Source: Paenarthrobacter sp. PH39-S1 (GTDB taxonomy: Bacteria > Actinomycetota > Actinomycetes > Actinomycetales > Micrococcaceae). Taken from it: a stretch of 61,729 nt of DNA. Under the pieces are notes generated by a model. The model did no database searches, was not told the DNA's origin, and was given only the letters and a program-made list of their open reading frames with translations. The position numbers and the translations under genes were made by a program. Shown here in pieces: positions 1-8,841 of this stretch (the stretch's first letter is position 1; every line of letters starts with the position of its first letter). The stretch spans positions 1 to 61,729 of the forward strand of contig NZ_JASISR010000026.1 in NCBI RefSeq assembly GCF_030063245.1. Reading direction: 5' to 3'.

Positions 1-7
1 CCACTGA

Positions 8-739
8 ACAGGTGTCCTTCTCTGTCTGGAAAATTTTGGCTTCGCAACTACTATTTTCCCAGCTCAAGGGGCACTTGTTCGGTTTAACACACCCCTGTCA
101 AAAAGTTCTTACTCGCGGATCCGGGTCAGAGCGGGTTGGAATGAATGGAAACTCGGAGATCTATTTTCCGAGCGAAATGAGGCGGGGGGCCCATCGCTCC
201 CCTTGCTAAGCGTTACCCAAGGAAACGGTGTGGTTACGCAAGAGTCGACAGGGCGCAAGAACTCGGCCAACGCCGATCGATCGAAGTACAAATTAGTGCT
301 TCCAGGAGACGTGGCTTACAACACCATGCGCATGTGGCAGGGCGCGTCTGGAGTCGTCCAGACCACGGGTGTAATCAGTCCGGCGTACACGGTTGTGGTG
401 CCGGATAGTGCCCGCGTTTCCCCTCAGTTTTCAGCACACCTCTTCAAGTCTCCGCGGATGATGTTCGATTTCGAGCGGTATTCACAAGGCCTTACAAGCG
501 ACACCTGGAATCTCAAATATCCTGCATTCTCGGGAATCCGCGTGAACTTTCCATCGCTAGAACAGCAACGGCGAATTGCGGACGTACTGGATCAACTGAA
601 GCAACTCGAAAGGCTTCACGCGTCTGCTGCTGAGGCGCTCCGCATCCAAAAGCGCGGACTCATGCAAAAGCTACTGACAGGGCAGGTACGTGTGAACGTG
701 GCTGCTGAGATCGAGCCAAGGGGACAAAATGATGAGTGA
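8..739 (+). pseudogene. hsdS: Type I restriction specificity subunit HsdS, C-terminal half only
   Basis: HsdS selects the DNA target for a type I restriction-modification complex. The frame ending at 739 reads WNEWKLGDLFSERNEAG, the usual entry to a target recognition domain, then a single TRD, then the conserved spacer helix (LEQQRRIADVLDQL, LLTGQV). A full HsdS has two TRDs and about 400 residues; here only one fits. An in-frame TGA lies at 5-7, and no ATG or GTG occurs in frame before a TTG at 203. The protein is therefore a half-subunit, a 5'-truncated relic, or joined to upstream sequence by a frameshift outside the window. The stop overlaps the hsdR start. Family identity is firm; the gene's integrity is doubtful. 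Confidence 0.75.
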
Positions 740-3700
740 AGAAACTTTCGATGCCTCGGAGCTGAGCCAGTCGCAGGGCCCAGCCGTGCAACTTCTGGAA
801 GCGCTCGGGTTCACGCAGCTCACACCTGCCGAAGCACTGAAGGAACGCGGTGGAAGGCAGAGCAATGTCCTGTTCACCGGGATCCTCGCTGCGCAAATCC
901 TCAAGATCAACCAGTTCACGCACAAGTTGCGCCGGTACCCCTTTGACGTGGCGGACGCGGAAGAGGCCGTGCGCCGGCTCGGGCCCGGGCTGGAACAGGC
1001 CAAGGGTCCGCAGGCGGCCAGCCTGGAGGTCTACGACCGCCTGATCCTCGGCACCACCATCACCAAGGTCGTGGACGGCGACAGTAAGAGCTACACGCTG
1101 CGCTACATCGACTGGCAAACTCCCGCCAACAACGTTTTTCACGTCACCACGGAAATGCGCGTGGAGCGCACCGGCAGCAGCGCAACCCAGCGGCTCGACG
1201 TCGTCGGCTATGTGAACGGCATTCCGTTTATCGTCATCGAAAACAAGCGCCCCACCGAGGAACTCACAAAGGCCGGCAGCCAGCTGATCGGCTACCAGAG
1301 TGCGGACGGCATCCCGCAACTGTTCCATTACGCTCAGCTGCTGATCTCGGCCAACCGGCAGGAGGCTCTGTACGCCACTGTTGGAACGGCGCGGAAGTTC
1401 TGGGCGGGATGGCACGACGCCGAGGATACCGACGCGGCCGTCCAAGCACTCGTAGGCGAGGGCGCCATCAGTGAACAGGACCGGCTGCTTTATGCGCTGT
1501 GCCGCCCCGAACGGTTGCTGGATCTGGTCCGCCGCTTCACCGTGTTCGACGCCGGCGTCCGCAAGATCGCCCGGCACCAGCAGTACTTCGCCGTGCGCAA
1601 GACCTTGGAACGTGTGCTGGCCGCCGGTCAGGAAGAGCGCCGCAACGGCGGAGTCATCTGGCATACCCAAGGTTCCGGGAAATCACTCACCATGGTGATG
1701 CTCGGCAAAGCCCTGGTGCTGGACCCCCAGGTAACCAACCCGCGGATCATCATCGTCACGGACCGCGATGACCTAGACAGACAGATCCGCGACACCTTCC
1801 TTGCCTGCGAGCTGGAACCGGTCCGGGCTAAAAGCGGCAAACATCTTGGCGAACTGGTGCGCGACGGTGCTCCCCTGATCACCACACTCATCAACAAGTT
1901 CGACGGCGCCGCCAGTCGCGAAGGCCGTGACGAGTCCCGCGACATCTTTGTCCTGGTGGATGAAAGCCACCGCAGCCAGACCGGCCGTTATGGCGGCTAC
2001 GGTCAATTCCATGTGGCCATGCGCCGGGTTCTGCCCAATGCCTGCTACCTCGGATTCACCGGAACCCCGCTGCTGAAGCGGGAGAGAAACACCGCAGACA
2101 CCTTTGGCGGGATCATCCACAGCTACACCATCGATGAAGCAGTGCGGGATGGCTCGGTTGTGCCCATCCTGTACGAGGGCCGTCTGGTGGAACAGCAGAT
2201 CACCGCCGGTGTGATTGACGCCTGGTTTGAGAAGATCAGCGCCGGGCTGACGGACGAGCAAAAACGCGATCTGAAGCGGAAGTTCAGCCGCGCCGATGTC
2301 CTGGGAAAGACGGCCCAGGCAATCCGTGCCAAGGCCTTTGACATCTCCGAGCATTACCGCCAAAGCTGGCAGGAGACCGGGTTCAAGGCGCAGTTGGTGG
2401 CGCCGAATAAGGCGGCCGCCATCCGGTTCAAGCACGAACTCGACGAGATCGGCCACGTCACCAGCGAGGTGATTATCTCTCCGCCCGAAGACGCGGAAGA
2501 CCGCGAAGAAGTGGATGCCGACTCCCGGGAAATCGTGCAGCGCTTCTGGAAAACGCAGTTGGCCCGCTACGGCACCGAGGCCAACTACAACGAGCAGCTC
2601 ATCAACCAGTTCAAGGGCTCCGGCGGACCGGAAATCATCATTGTGGTCTCCAAACTACTCACCGGTTTCGATGCCCCCCGTAACACCGTTCTCTACCTCT
2701 GCAAGCCGCTGCGGGAACATACCTTGCTCCAGGCTGTGGCTCGGGTCAACCGGTTGTTTTCGGATGGGACCGCCGAGAAGCAGTTCGGCTATGTGGTGGA
2801 TTATGAAGGCCTCCTCGGTGAGCTGGACGAGGCACTGACGTCCTACAGTGCTCTGGGCGACTTTGACTCGGAGGAGATCGCCGGTGCAGTGGTGGACATC
2901 CGCGATCAGATTCGCCTGCTGCCGGGACGATGGAGCTATGTCTGGGACCTCTTCAACGCCGTCGCCCGGAAAGACGACATGGAAGCGCTGGAGCAGCACC
3001 TGTTTGATGAGCCGCTGCGGCATGAATTCTACGAGCGGCTCAAGGCATTCGGCCGCACTCTGCACCTTTCACTGTCCAGCGACAAGCTGCTCGACATCAT
3101 GAAACAGGCCGATGTTGACCGTTACCGCAACGATTACGCCCAGTTCGCAGAGCTGCGCCAGGCGGTGCAGAAGCGCTACCAGGAGACCGTTGACCTTCGT
3201 GACTACGAACCCCGCATCCGGCGCCTGCTCGATGACCATGTAACGGCCCTGCCGGCCGAGAAGGTCATTGAGCAACTGAACATCAACGATCCCGCCGCGC
3301 TGAAGGCCGTCGTGGAGGAGGACGGAACAACACCTGGGTCCAAGGCGGACCGGATCGTCAGCGCCACCAGAAAAACCATCACCGAGCGGATGGGCCAGGA
3401 CCCGGCCTTTTACGCGCGGTTCTCGGAATTGCTGCAGCGGGCCATTGACGAGTACCGCCGTCGCCGGGACGGTGAACGGTATCTGTTCCAGGCGAGGGAA
3501 ATCGCTGAACAACTGGCCAGCGGTGATCGCGGCGCGGCGCTTCCTTCCGCAATCGCGCACGACGACGATGCTGCCGCGATTTACGGTGCTCTCGGCACGA
3601 GCTTTTTGGAGTCGGAGCTCGAAGAATTCCTCGCGGTACCCGACGACGAAAGAGCGGACATGGCGAGAATGGTGGTGGACATCGTCCGTGGCCGACTGGT

Positions 3701-3866
3701 GGTTAACTTCTGGACCAAGCCAAACGAGCAGAATGCCCTCGCCACGGAACTCGATGACTTTTTCTACGACTTTGGTGAACACCGTGGCGTCCAGATGAGA
3801 CAGCCCGTGGTTGACGGCCTCACAACCGGGGTCCTCAAGGTTGCAAGGGCGCGCTTCCTGAAATGA
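729..3866 (+). CDS. hsdR: Type I restriction enzyme R subunit (HsdR)
   Basis: HsdR is the motor and nuclease subunit that translocates and cuts unmodified DNA. Its 1045 residues match the usual length. The N-terminal nuclease domain carries a VIENKRP motif near residue 170 (the ExK of PD-(D/E)xK enzymes). The SF2 motor shows Walker A (QGSGKS, about residue 315), DESH (about 410), and GFTGTPL as motif III. The C-terminal helical domain binds the methylase complex. ATG at 729 overlaps the hsdS stop, and the stop overlaps the next ATG, which indicates translational coupling. No hsdM is present in the window; it may lie upstream. Confidence 0.95.
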   Translation: MMSEETFDASELSQSQGPAVQLLEALGFTQLTPAEALKERGGRQSNVLFTGILAAQILKINQFTHKLRRYPFDVADAEEAVRRLGPGLEQAKGPQAASLEVYDRLILGTTITKVVDGDSKSYTLRYIDWQTPANNVFHVTTEMRVERTGSSATQRLDVVGYVNGIPFIVIENKRPTEELTKAGSQLIGYQSADGIPQLFHYAQLLISANRQEALYATVGTARKFWAGWHDAEDTDAAVQALVGEGAISEQDRLLYALCRPERLLDLVRRFTVFDAGVRKIARHQQYFAVRKTLERVLAAGQEERRNGGVIWHTQGSGKSLTMVMLGKALVLDPQVTNPRIIIVTDRDDLDRQIRDTFLACELEPVRAKSGKHLGELVRDGAPLITTLINKFDGAASREGRDESRDIFVLVDESHRSQTGRYGGYGQFHVAMRRVLPNACYLGFTGTPLLKRERNTADTFGGIIHSYTIDEAVRDGSVVPILYEGRLVEQQITAGVIDAWFEKISAGLTDEQKRDLKRKFSRADVLGKTAQAIRAKAFDISEHYRQSWQETGFKAQLVAPNKAAAIRFKHELDEIGHVTSEVIISPPEDAEDREEVDADSREIVQRFWKTQLARYGTEANYNEQLINQFKGSGGPEIIIVVSKLLTGFDAPRNTVLYLCKPLREHTLLQAVARVNRLFSDGTAEKQFGYVVDYEGLLGELDEALTSYSALGDFDSEEIAGAVVDIRDQIRLLPGRWSYVWDLFNAVARKDDMEALEQHLFDEPLRHEFYERLKAFGRTLHLSLSSDKLLDIMKQADVDRYRNDYAQFAELRQAVQKRYQETVDLRDYEPRIRRLLDDHVTALPAEKVIEQLNINDPAALKAVVEEDGTTPGSKADRIVSATRKTITERMGQDPAFYARFSELLQRAIDEYRRRRDGERYLFQAREIAEQLASGDRGAALPSAIAHDDDAAAIYGALGTSFLESELEEFLAVPDDERADMARMVVDIVRGRLVVNFWTKPNEQNALATELDDFFYDFGEHRGVQMRQPVVDGLTTGVLKVARARFLK

Positions 3867-4600
3867 TTCTGGAAACGAGCCAGATTGACTACGGAACTCA
3901 CGTCATTGAGTACCGTTTGGAGCGCCGTGAGCGCGCCACGCTTGAGATCGCGGTGGAACCCGACGGGTTGGTTCGCGTTAAAGCGCCGATCAACGCGGCT
4001 ATGGAGGAAATCGCTGCTAGAGTCCGTAAGCGCGCCCGGTGGATTCTTGCGCAACAACGCACCTTCGCCCAGTTCCGTCCGCGGACTCCTGCGCGCCGCT
4101 ATGTTCCTGGCGAAACGCATCTTTACTTGGGCAGGCAGTATCGGATACGCGTGGTTCCGGTCGAGAACGCGTCGGTGACTCCTGATTTTGCCCAGGTGAA
4201 GATGGTGCGTGGATTTCTCGAGGTGACTGGCATTGCCTTCGACGACACTGCAGCAATTGAGAAGTACGTGACATCCTGGTTCCGCGAGCGCGCACGCATT
4301 CAATTGCCGCGCCGAGTGGAGCTCAACCGACAACGATTTCAAATCCCGGGCGCAGTGGAGCCTGCAGGTTTGCGTCTTCAGCGAATGCCGAAGCGATGGG
4401 GCTCGATGTCACCGGGCGGACGATTGCTGCTTAACCCGAATCTCATTTGCGCGCCGATGGATTCGATTGACTACGTGATCACCCACGAACTGTGCCACCT
4501 GCTTATTCCAAACCACAGCCGGGATTTCTACGAGCTCCAGGAAACGGTCATGCCCGACTGGCAGCGGCGCAAGCAGCGCCTTGAACGAATCCTGGCATAG
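3863..4600 (+). CDS. YgjP-like M48-type metallopeptidase (DUF45)
   Basis: This 245-residue protein ends with THELCHLLIPNHSRDF and then MPDW, the HExxH zinc site and NHS-x2-F signature of the YgjP/DUF45 (SprT-like) family. The start ATG overlaps the hsdR stop (ATGA at 3863-3866), so the two are translated together. Genes of this family often sit next to type I restriction operons in bacteria, but their role there is not established. Restriction alleviation or proteolytic control of HsdR is an inference. Both the metal-binding His residues and catalytic Glu are intact. Confidence 0.9.
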   Translation: MILETSQIDYGTHVIEYRLERRERATLEIAVEPDGLVRVKAPINAAMEEIAARVRKRARWILAQQRTFAQFRPRTPARRYVPGETHLYLGRQYRIRVVPVENASVTPDFAQVKMVRGFLEVTGIAFDDTAAIEKYVTSWFRERARIQLPRRVELNRQRFQIPGAVEPAGLRLQRMPKRWGSMSPGGRLLLNPNLICAPMDSIDYVITHELCHLLIPNHSRDFYELQETVMPDWQRRKQRLERILA

Positions 4601-4608
4601 GAGAGGCG

Positions 4609-5200
4609 AAGTACCTCATCAGGTCGTGCGCTTGGACGGCGGCCAGCGGTGCGATGAGCCGGTGCGTGGACAGGAAGGCCTTCCTGGCCTCCGGTCCCTT
4701 CCAGCTTTCGGCAGATATTTGCGGGGCAGACCGGGGTCGCGGTAGGGGAAGCGGCGCCAGAGCGTCAGCATGGGATGTAGTACTTGAAGGCTTCCCGCCG
4801 CAGCTCGGGGTCCGATCCCGGCACAGCGAGGCCCGGATCCTCGCCCACCAGCGCTGACCACTTCTGGACCGCCCATCCGTAGAGAGCGAGGAAGTCGCTG
4901 AACTGTTCATCAAGGGCCGCCAGGTCCCACCACTGGGCAACCTTGAGCCGCATGGCGTCGTCCAGCAGGAAATCGCTCCGGAAGAAGTCCGTGAACCGGC
5001 TCAGCCCCTTTACCTCAAGCCGCTTCTTGGCCTGGTCCTGAACCGCGGCGGGAGCGATCCACACACCGGAGGCCACGGAACCGGATCCAAGTCCGGCCAG
5101 CTCGGCCCGCAGTTGGTGCCGGCGGTCCGCATGGACCCCGGCACCGAGAAAATCGCCAGTGTCCGGTCGCTGTCGACATGGGATACCTTCGGGGCGAAAA
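4609..5200 (-). pseudogene. PaaX-family regulator, frameshifted remnant
   Basis: PaaX represses phenylacetate catabolism genes. On the minus strand PaaX-like pieces occur in the right order but in different frames: WTLAIFSVPG-like sequence near 5165, then HQLRAELAGLGSGSVASGVW with the central domain to about 4790 (WDLAALDEQFSDFLALYGW), then LTLWRRFPYRDPGLP in a second frame, then LSTHRLIAPLAAVQAHDLMR in a third. At least two or three indels break it, and the N-terminal winged helix is not recognisable. No phenylacetate genes lie nearby. Confidence 0.7.
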
Positions 5201-5461
5201 TTTTCTAGTCACCTTCGCGGAAGACGTCCATGACGTGTTCCGAGAGTTCGTTGGATCCGCACCGTTGCGGTCTCCCGATGGTGGCCGGACGCGTCCGTAT
5301 CCACCATTCGTCCGTGCTTTCCAACCTTGATGACGTAGTGCCGACAAGCCGCTGCTATCCCCTTCCTTGAGTCGTTCAAGGAGATCGGCGGCATCCTGGT
5401 CGGTGCCTCCATCAGCATCGTGATCGTCTCTTCTGCTGAGACCTTCGCCCGGCTAAACGCG
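5201..5461. other. Spacer without a recognisable gene
   Basis: I see no convincing coding region here. Short open frames exist on both strands but match no family I recognise. The right end holds the promoter of the next gene. Confidence 0.5.
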
Positions 5462-5484
5462 TACAATTGTGAGCGACCAGGAGG
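5462..5484 (+). promoter_or_regulatory. Putative -10 element and ribosome binding site deciding the start of the nucleotidyltransferase
   Basis: A TACAAT hexamer at 5462-5467 resembles a sigma-70-type -10 box, and AGGAGG at 5479-5484 lies six bases before GTG 5490. The upstream in-frame GTG at 5469 almost touches the -10 box and would precede the expected transcription start, so 5490 is the better start. No clear -35 hexamer is seen. Confidence 0.5.
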
Positions 5485-5489
5485 TTATT

Positions 5490-6101
5490 GTGCAGTTGCA
5501 AAATCCATTGCGGGCCATCTGCCCCGCACTCGAGGCCGACGTCCTCCTGGCACTGGCCGATGGGCGCCCCAGTACCTCGGGTGCTCTCGTGCGCGACAGG
5601 GGGCTTCGCGCTTCGATCTCTGGCGTGCGCCGCTGCCTGGAGCGGCTGGAGGAGAACGGCGTCGTGGACGCCGGCCATATTGGCAACCGAATCGAGTACT
5701 CACTAAACAGCCAGCATATGCTTGCAGGTCTGGTCATTGAAGCGTCGGAGGCGACGGAGCGCTTCACCCGGTTCTTGGCCAATAAAATATCCCGGTGGGG
5801 CGGGCAGCCGTTGCAGGTGACTCTGTTCGGTTCCGCGGCCCGACGGGAGATGCGCAACGATTCGGACATTGACCTGCTGTTCGTTATCCCCGACGGGGCC
5901 AGCGACCAGCTTTACGAAGCGATCAGTGACTTGGCCGTCGACGCGTACCGCCTCACCGGAAACGACGTCCGTCCGATGGTTTGCGAGATATCCGAGGTGC
6001 AATCGGTGCCGGTTTTCGACTCGATCGACCGCGATGGGATCCACATCTTCGGGGACAGCCATTGGCTCTCGCGCCGGCTGCACGCATTGGCGGCCGCCTG
6101 A
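5490..6101 (+). CDS. Winged-helix plus MNT-type nucleotidyltransferase protein
   Basis: This protein of about 203 residues has an N-terminal winged-helix-like region (LEADVLLALADGRPSTSGAL, then RCLERLEENGVV) and a C-terminal minimal nucleotidyltransferase domain. The catalytic signature is LFGSAARREMRNDSDIDLL around residues 112-130 (GSxxR and DxD). MNT proteins paired with a HEPN protein can act as antitoxins that AMPylate the toxin. Here the next ORF starts inside the stop codon (TGATG at 6099-6103), as in such pairs. The HTH fusion suggests the protein may also repress its own promoter. Toxin-antitoxin function is inferred from pairing and domain type. Confidence 0.8.
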   Translation: MQLQNPLRAICPALEADVLLALADGRPSTSGALVRDRGLRASISGVRRCLERLEENGVVDAGHIGNRIEYSLNSQHMLAGLVIEASEATERFTRFLANKISRWGGQPLQVTLFGSAARREMRNDSDIDLLFVIPDGASDQLYEAISDLAVDAYRLTGNDVRPMVCEISEVQSVPVFDSIDRDGIHIFGDSHWLSRRLHALAAA

Positions 6102-6541
6102 TGACGGCCCGCGCCGACGCTGGCGCGCGCTTCGAGGACGCCCGCGCGTTCCTGGCAGCAGCGGAGACTATCGACGCGCTAAACGACGCCGAGTCCTACT
6201 CGGACGTAATCGCGACGCTCGCGGTCCATGCGGGGATCGCCGCCTCGGACGCCTTCTGCCTGCTGACGCTCGGCCAGCACTCCAAGTCGGAAAACCATGC
6301 CGACGCTATCAACGTGTTGAAGTCCGCCGGAGGGGACAGCGCCACCTTGAGCCGCCTGCTGGGTGAAAAGACAAAGGCCGCATACAACGTCAAGAGCCTG
6401 ACCCGGGCCAAGGCCACCAAATGCATGGAGTGGTCCGTAAGCTGCTGGCCGCCGCCGAGGAGAAGTACGCCCAGCCGTGAATCCCCGGCTTGTTCCTTGA
6501 CCCGGTCGTCACGATTTCCCATGAACTTATCGCAGGCGTAA
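6101..6541 (+). CDS. HEPN-like helical partner of the nucleotidyltransferase, C terminus frameshifted
   Basis: The ORF starts by overlapping the upstream stop codon. Residues 1-107 are helical and Ala-rich (ARAFLAAAETIDALNDAESY, then VIATLAVHAGIAASDAFCLL and QHSKSENHADAINVLK), like proteins encoded beside MNT genes. After AKATK the frame changes to a low-complexity tail, while the next frame continues as VRKLLAAAEEKYAQP and stops at 6479, a natural-looking end for the helix. A one-base indel near 6420 probably damaged the gene. A canonical Rx4-6H RNase motif is not obvious, so HEPN is a provisional label. Confidence 0.55.
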   Translation: MTARADAGARFEDARAFLAAAETIDALNDAESYSDVIATLAVHAGIAASDAFCLLTLGQHSKSENHADAINVLKSAGGDSATLSRLLGEKTKAAYNVKSLTRAKATKCMEWSVSCWPPPRRSTPSRESPACSLTRSSRFPMNLSQA

Positions 6542-6650
6542 TCCGGGCGATGGGGGTCGGGTCGGTGTGCTCGGCCGGATTCTAGTTGGCCAATCATGGC
6601 AGGAAAACGTATAGGCATGCCCCCGTCGTCGGGCATTTGACGGCGGTTGG

Positions 6651-6929
6651 TTGGCGCTTAAGCCGCTGAGGTCCATCCGCCGTCAACGGCGCGTCGGGAC
6701 TGCGGGCGCGGCCGATACCGAACCGCGTGCCATCGACTGTGCCGCAGAAAATTTCCGGAAGTTGTGCGTCCATGACTGCGCCGAGGCCATCCTGACCGAT
6801 ATGTTCCCTTCTGGACGTGCCTGGCTGATCGTGTGCAACCCGCCTTGCATTCTGGCCACGCCGCATTTCTCGCTGGACAGCGCAGTTTACGATCCCGGCA
6901 GCCGGATGCTGGTTCCGCTTCCTAACTGA
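6651..6929 (+). pseudogene. SAM-dependent methyltransferase fragment
   Basis: The frame contains TEPRAIDCAAENFRKL (acidic loop after motif II), then FPSGRAWLIVCNPPCI (the NPP catalytic motif of N-methyltransferases) and AVYDPGSRML, in the order found in class I methyltransferases related to HemK/RlmG. The glycine-rich SAM motif upstream is missing and the frame ends just after SRML. I read this as a leftover of a larger gene; no intact copy is nearby. Short matches make this a moderate call. Confidence 0.45.
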
Positions 6930-7225
6930 GCTTGGCGGGCATCAGGGCTGCCGCCGTGGCCGGGTGTGCGAACCTAAGGGCCGGCGAAGCCGCAGTTTGG
7001 CCACCAACTCGGCCAGCTCATGTCTGGGTCAGCAATGATGGCCCAAGTCGCCTTGGGCGTGGCGTGCAGCAGTTAGGACGAATTGATGTTGAAAAGAGTG
7101 GCATCCATAGATTCAGGATGTCACTCTCCACCGGCAATGCGTGCATAGGGGGCTTCGACCGGTTCCCGCAAATGCTGAACCGTGCGTAGCCGGCGCCATT
7201 AGTACAGCACCCGGACCCCTGCACA
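6930..7225. other. Spacer without a recognisable gene
   Basis: An open frame at 6932-7189 has no features of a known family. Nothing else is supported here. Confidence 0.4.
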
Positions 7226-7266
7226 GCAGTAGCGGCTTCCGGTATATGCCGAAAAGCCGCTACTGC
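7226..7266. repeat. Perfect 13-bp inverted repeat (hairpin) downstream of the ABC operon
   Basis: GCAGTAGCGGCTT at 7226-7238 pairs exactly with AAGCCGCTACTGC at 7254-7266, with a 15-base loop that can itself pair (CGG/CCG). It lies 20 bases past the stop of the minus-strand transporter gene, where a terminator is expected, but no T-run follows on either strand. It may be a Rho-assisted terminator, an mRNA-stabilising hairpin or a short mobile-repeat end. Confidence 0.75.
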
Positions 7267-7285
7267 GGATTGTGCCGAACGGGAA

Positions 7286-8839
7286 TTACCCGAGGACGGG
7301 GGTTTCCGAGATCAGCGGGACGTCGGAGACGGTTTGCACGAACCGCTTGATGCGCGGGTCTGCGTTGGGGCCGAACACGGATTCCGGCGGCCCCTGCTGG
7401 CCCACGGCGCCATCTTCCATGAACACGACCCAGTCCGCTACGTCGCGGGCTAGCTTCATTTCGTGCGTCACTATGACCATGGTGACGCCCTCCTGGGCTA
7501 GGTCGGCGATGACGGCGAGGACCTCCTGGACCAGTTCCGGGTCCAGTGCCGAGGTGGGTTCATCGAAGAGCATCACGGACGGTTTCATGGCCAGCGCCCG
7601 GGCGATTGCAACGCGCTGCTGCTGGCCACCGGAGAGCTGGTGGGGATACTTCTTGGCATGCGCGGCCATACCTACCTTGCCGAGCAGCTCCATTCCGAAG
7701 GACTCCCCCTCGGCGCTGGAGAACTGCCGCAGCTGGATGGGGGCCAAGGTGACGTTTTCAAGCACCGTCTTGTGCGGGAAGAGGTTAAACCGTTGGAATA
7801 CCATGCCAACATTGCGCCGCTGGAGCGAAACTTCCTTGTCGGACAGGGCCACTATCCGACCCTGCGTGCCGTGTCGGTTGCCCAACAGTTGACCATTGAC
7901 CTCAATTACGCCGCCATCGGCCGGCTCCAGATGGTTGAGCGTGCGCACCAGGGTTGTTTTCCCGGAGCCGGATGGCCCGATCACGACCACTACCTCGCCG
8001 GCGTGGACATCTACGTCGACGCCCTTAAGGACTTGGTTACCGTGGAATGACTTGCTCACGCCCTGCGCGTGGACAAGTTTGTCGCCGTTGTGGGGGCGAC
8101 GTTCCCGTCCGCGTGCCACGCGGACATCCGCAACGTTATTGGGCTCGGTCTGCAGTGAGGGCCGGCGCCGGTTGACGTCGAGCTTGCGCTCCAGGAGTGC
8201 ACGGAGCTGGTCAAATACTGTGACCAGAAGGACGTAGAAGACCGCAACGGCCAGCAGGGTTTCCAGCACGAGGAAGTTCTGCGTGTACAGGCGCTGACCT
8301 ACCAGCAGGATCTCCTGCAGCGAGATGACGCTGGCAAGGGATGTCAGCTTGAGGATGGAGACAAATTCGTTGCCCAGCGCCGGCAGTGCGATCCGGAAGG
8401 CCTGTGGGACGACGATGTGGCGCTGGACGTGCCCGTACGGCAGACCCAGTGCCCGGGCCGCCTCGCGCTGGTCGATGGAGACGGAGAGCAGTCCACCGCG
8501 GTGGATCTCCGCCATGTAGGCCGCCTCACTGAGCACGAGGGCTATGAGCGCAGCATTGAACGAGGAGCCCAGGATCACCTGGGTGGCAGGGAAGACCTGC
8601 GGAACGTTGTAGGCGAAAACGAGCAATACCAGAAGCGGCAGGGACCGGAAGAGCCAGACGTAGACGCCGGCAATGCTGGAGAGCAGCTTCGACCGCGATT
8701 CTTTCATCAGTGCCAGGAAGATGCCTGCTACGTTCGCAATTACCCAAGCGAGAACACTCAGGGCAACGACGACGCCGGCTGCCTTCCAGAGTTCGGGATC
8801 GCCAAAGAGGGAGAAGGTATAGGCCCAGTCGAATGTCAT
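7286..8839 (-). CDS. Polar amino acid ABC transporter, permease fused to ATPase
   Basis: This 517-residue protein joins two subunits that are usually separate. Residues 1-225 form a HisM/GlnP-type permease (about five membrane segments; EAA loop SEAAYMAEIHRGG and EAARALGLP). Residues 255-500 form a GlnQ-type ATPase with Walker A GPSGSGKT, Q-loop FQRFNLFPH, signature LSGGQQQR, Walker B MLFDEPTSALDP and the H-loop THEM. The linker is arginine-rich. The solute-binding lipoprotein gene lies two bases upstream and the M20 gene beyond it, so the three probably form one operon for uptake of an amino acid or an N-substituted derivative. Confidence 0.92.
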   Translation of the reverse strand: MTFDWAYTFSLFGDPELWKAAGVVVALSVLAWVIANVAGIFLALMKESRSKLLSSIAGVYVWLFRSLPLLVLLVFAYNVPQVFPATQVILGSSFNAALIALVLSEAAYMAEIHRGGLLSVSIDQREAARALGLPYGHVQRHIVVPQAFRIALPALGNEFVSILKLTSLASVISLQEILLVGQRLYTQNFLVLETLLAVAVFYVLLVTVFDQLRALLERKLDVNRRRPSLQTEPNNVADVRVARGRERRPHNGDKLVHAQGVSKSFHGNQVLKGVDVDVHAGEVVVVIGPSGSGKTTLVRTLNHLEPADGGVIEVNGQLLGNRHGTQGRIVALSDKEVSLQRRNVGMVFQRFNLFPHKTVLENVTLAPIQLRQFSSAEGESFGMELLGKVGMAAHAKKYPHQLSGGQQQRVAIARALAMKPSVMLFDEPTSALDPELVQEVLAVIADLAQEGVTMVIVTHEMKLARDVADWVVFMEDGAVGQQGPPESVFGPNADPRIKRFVQTVSDVPLISETPVLG

Positions 8840-8841
8840 GA

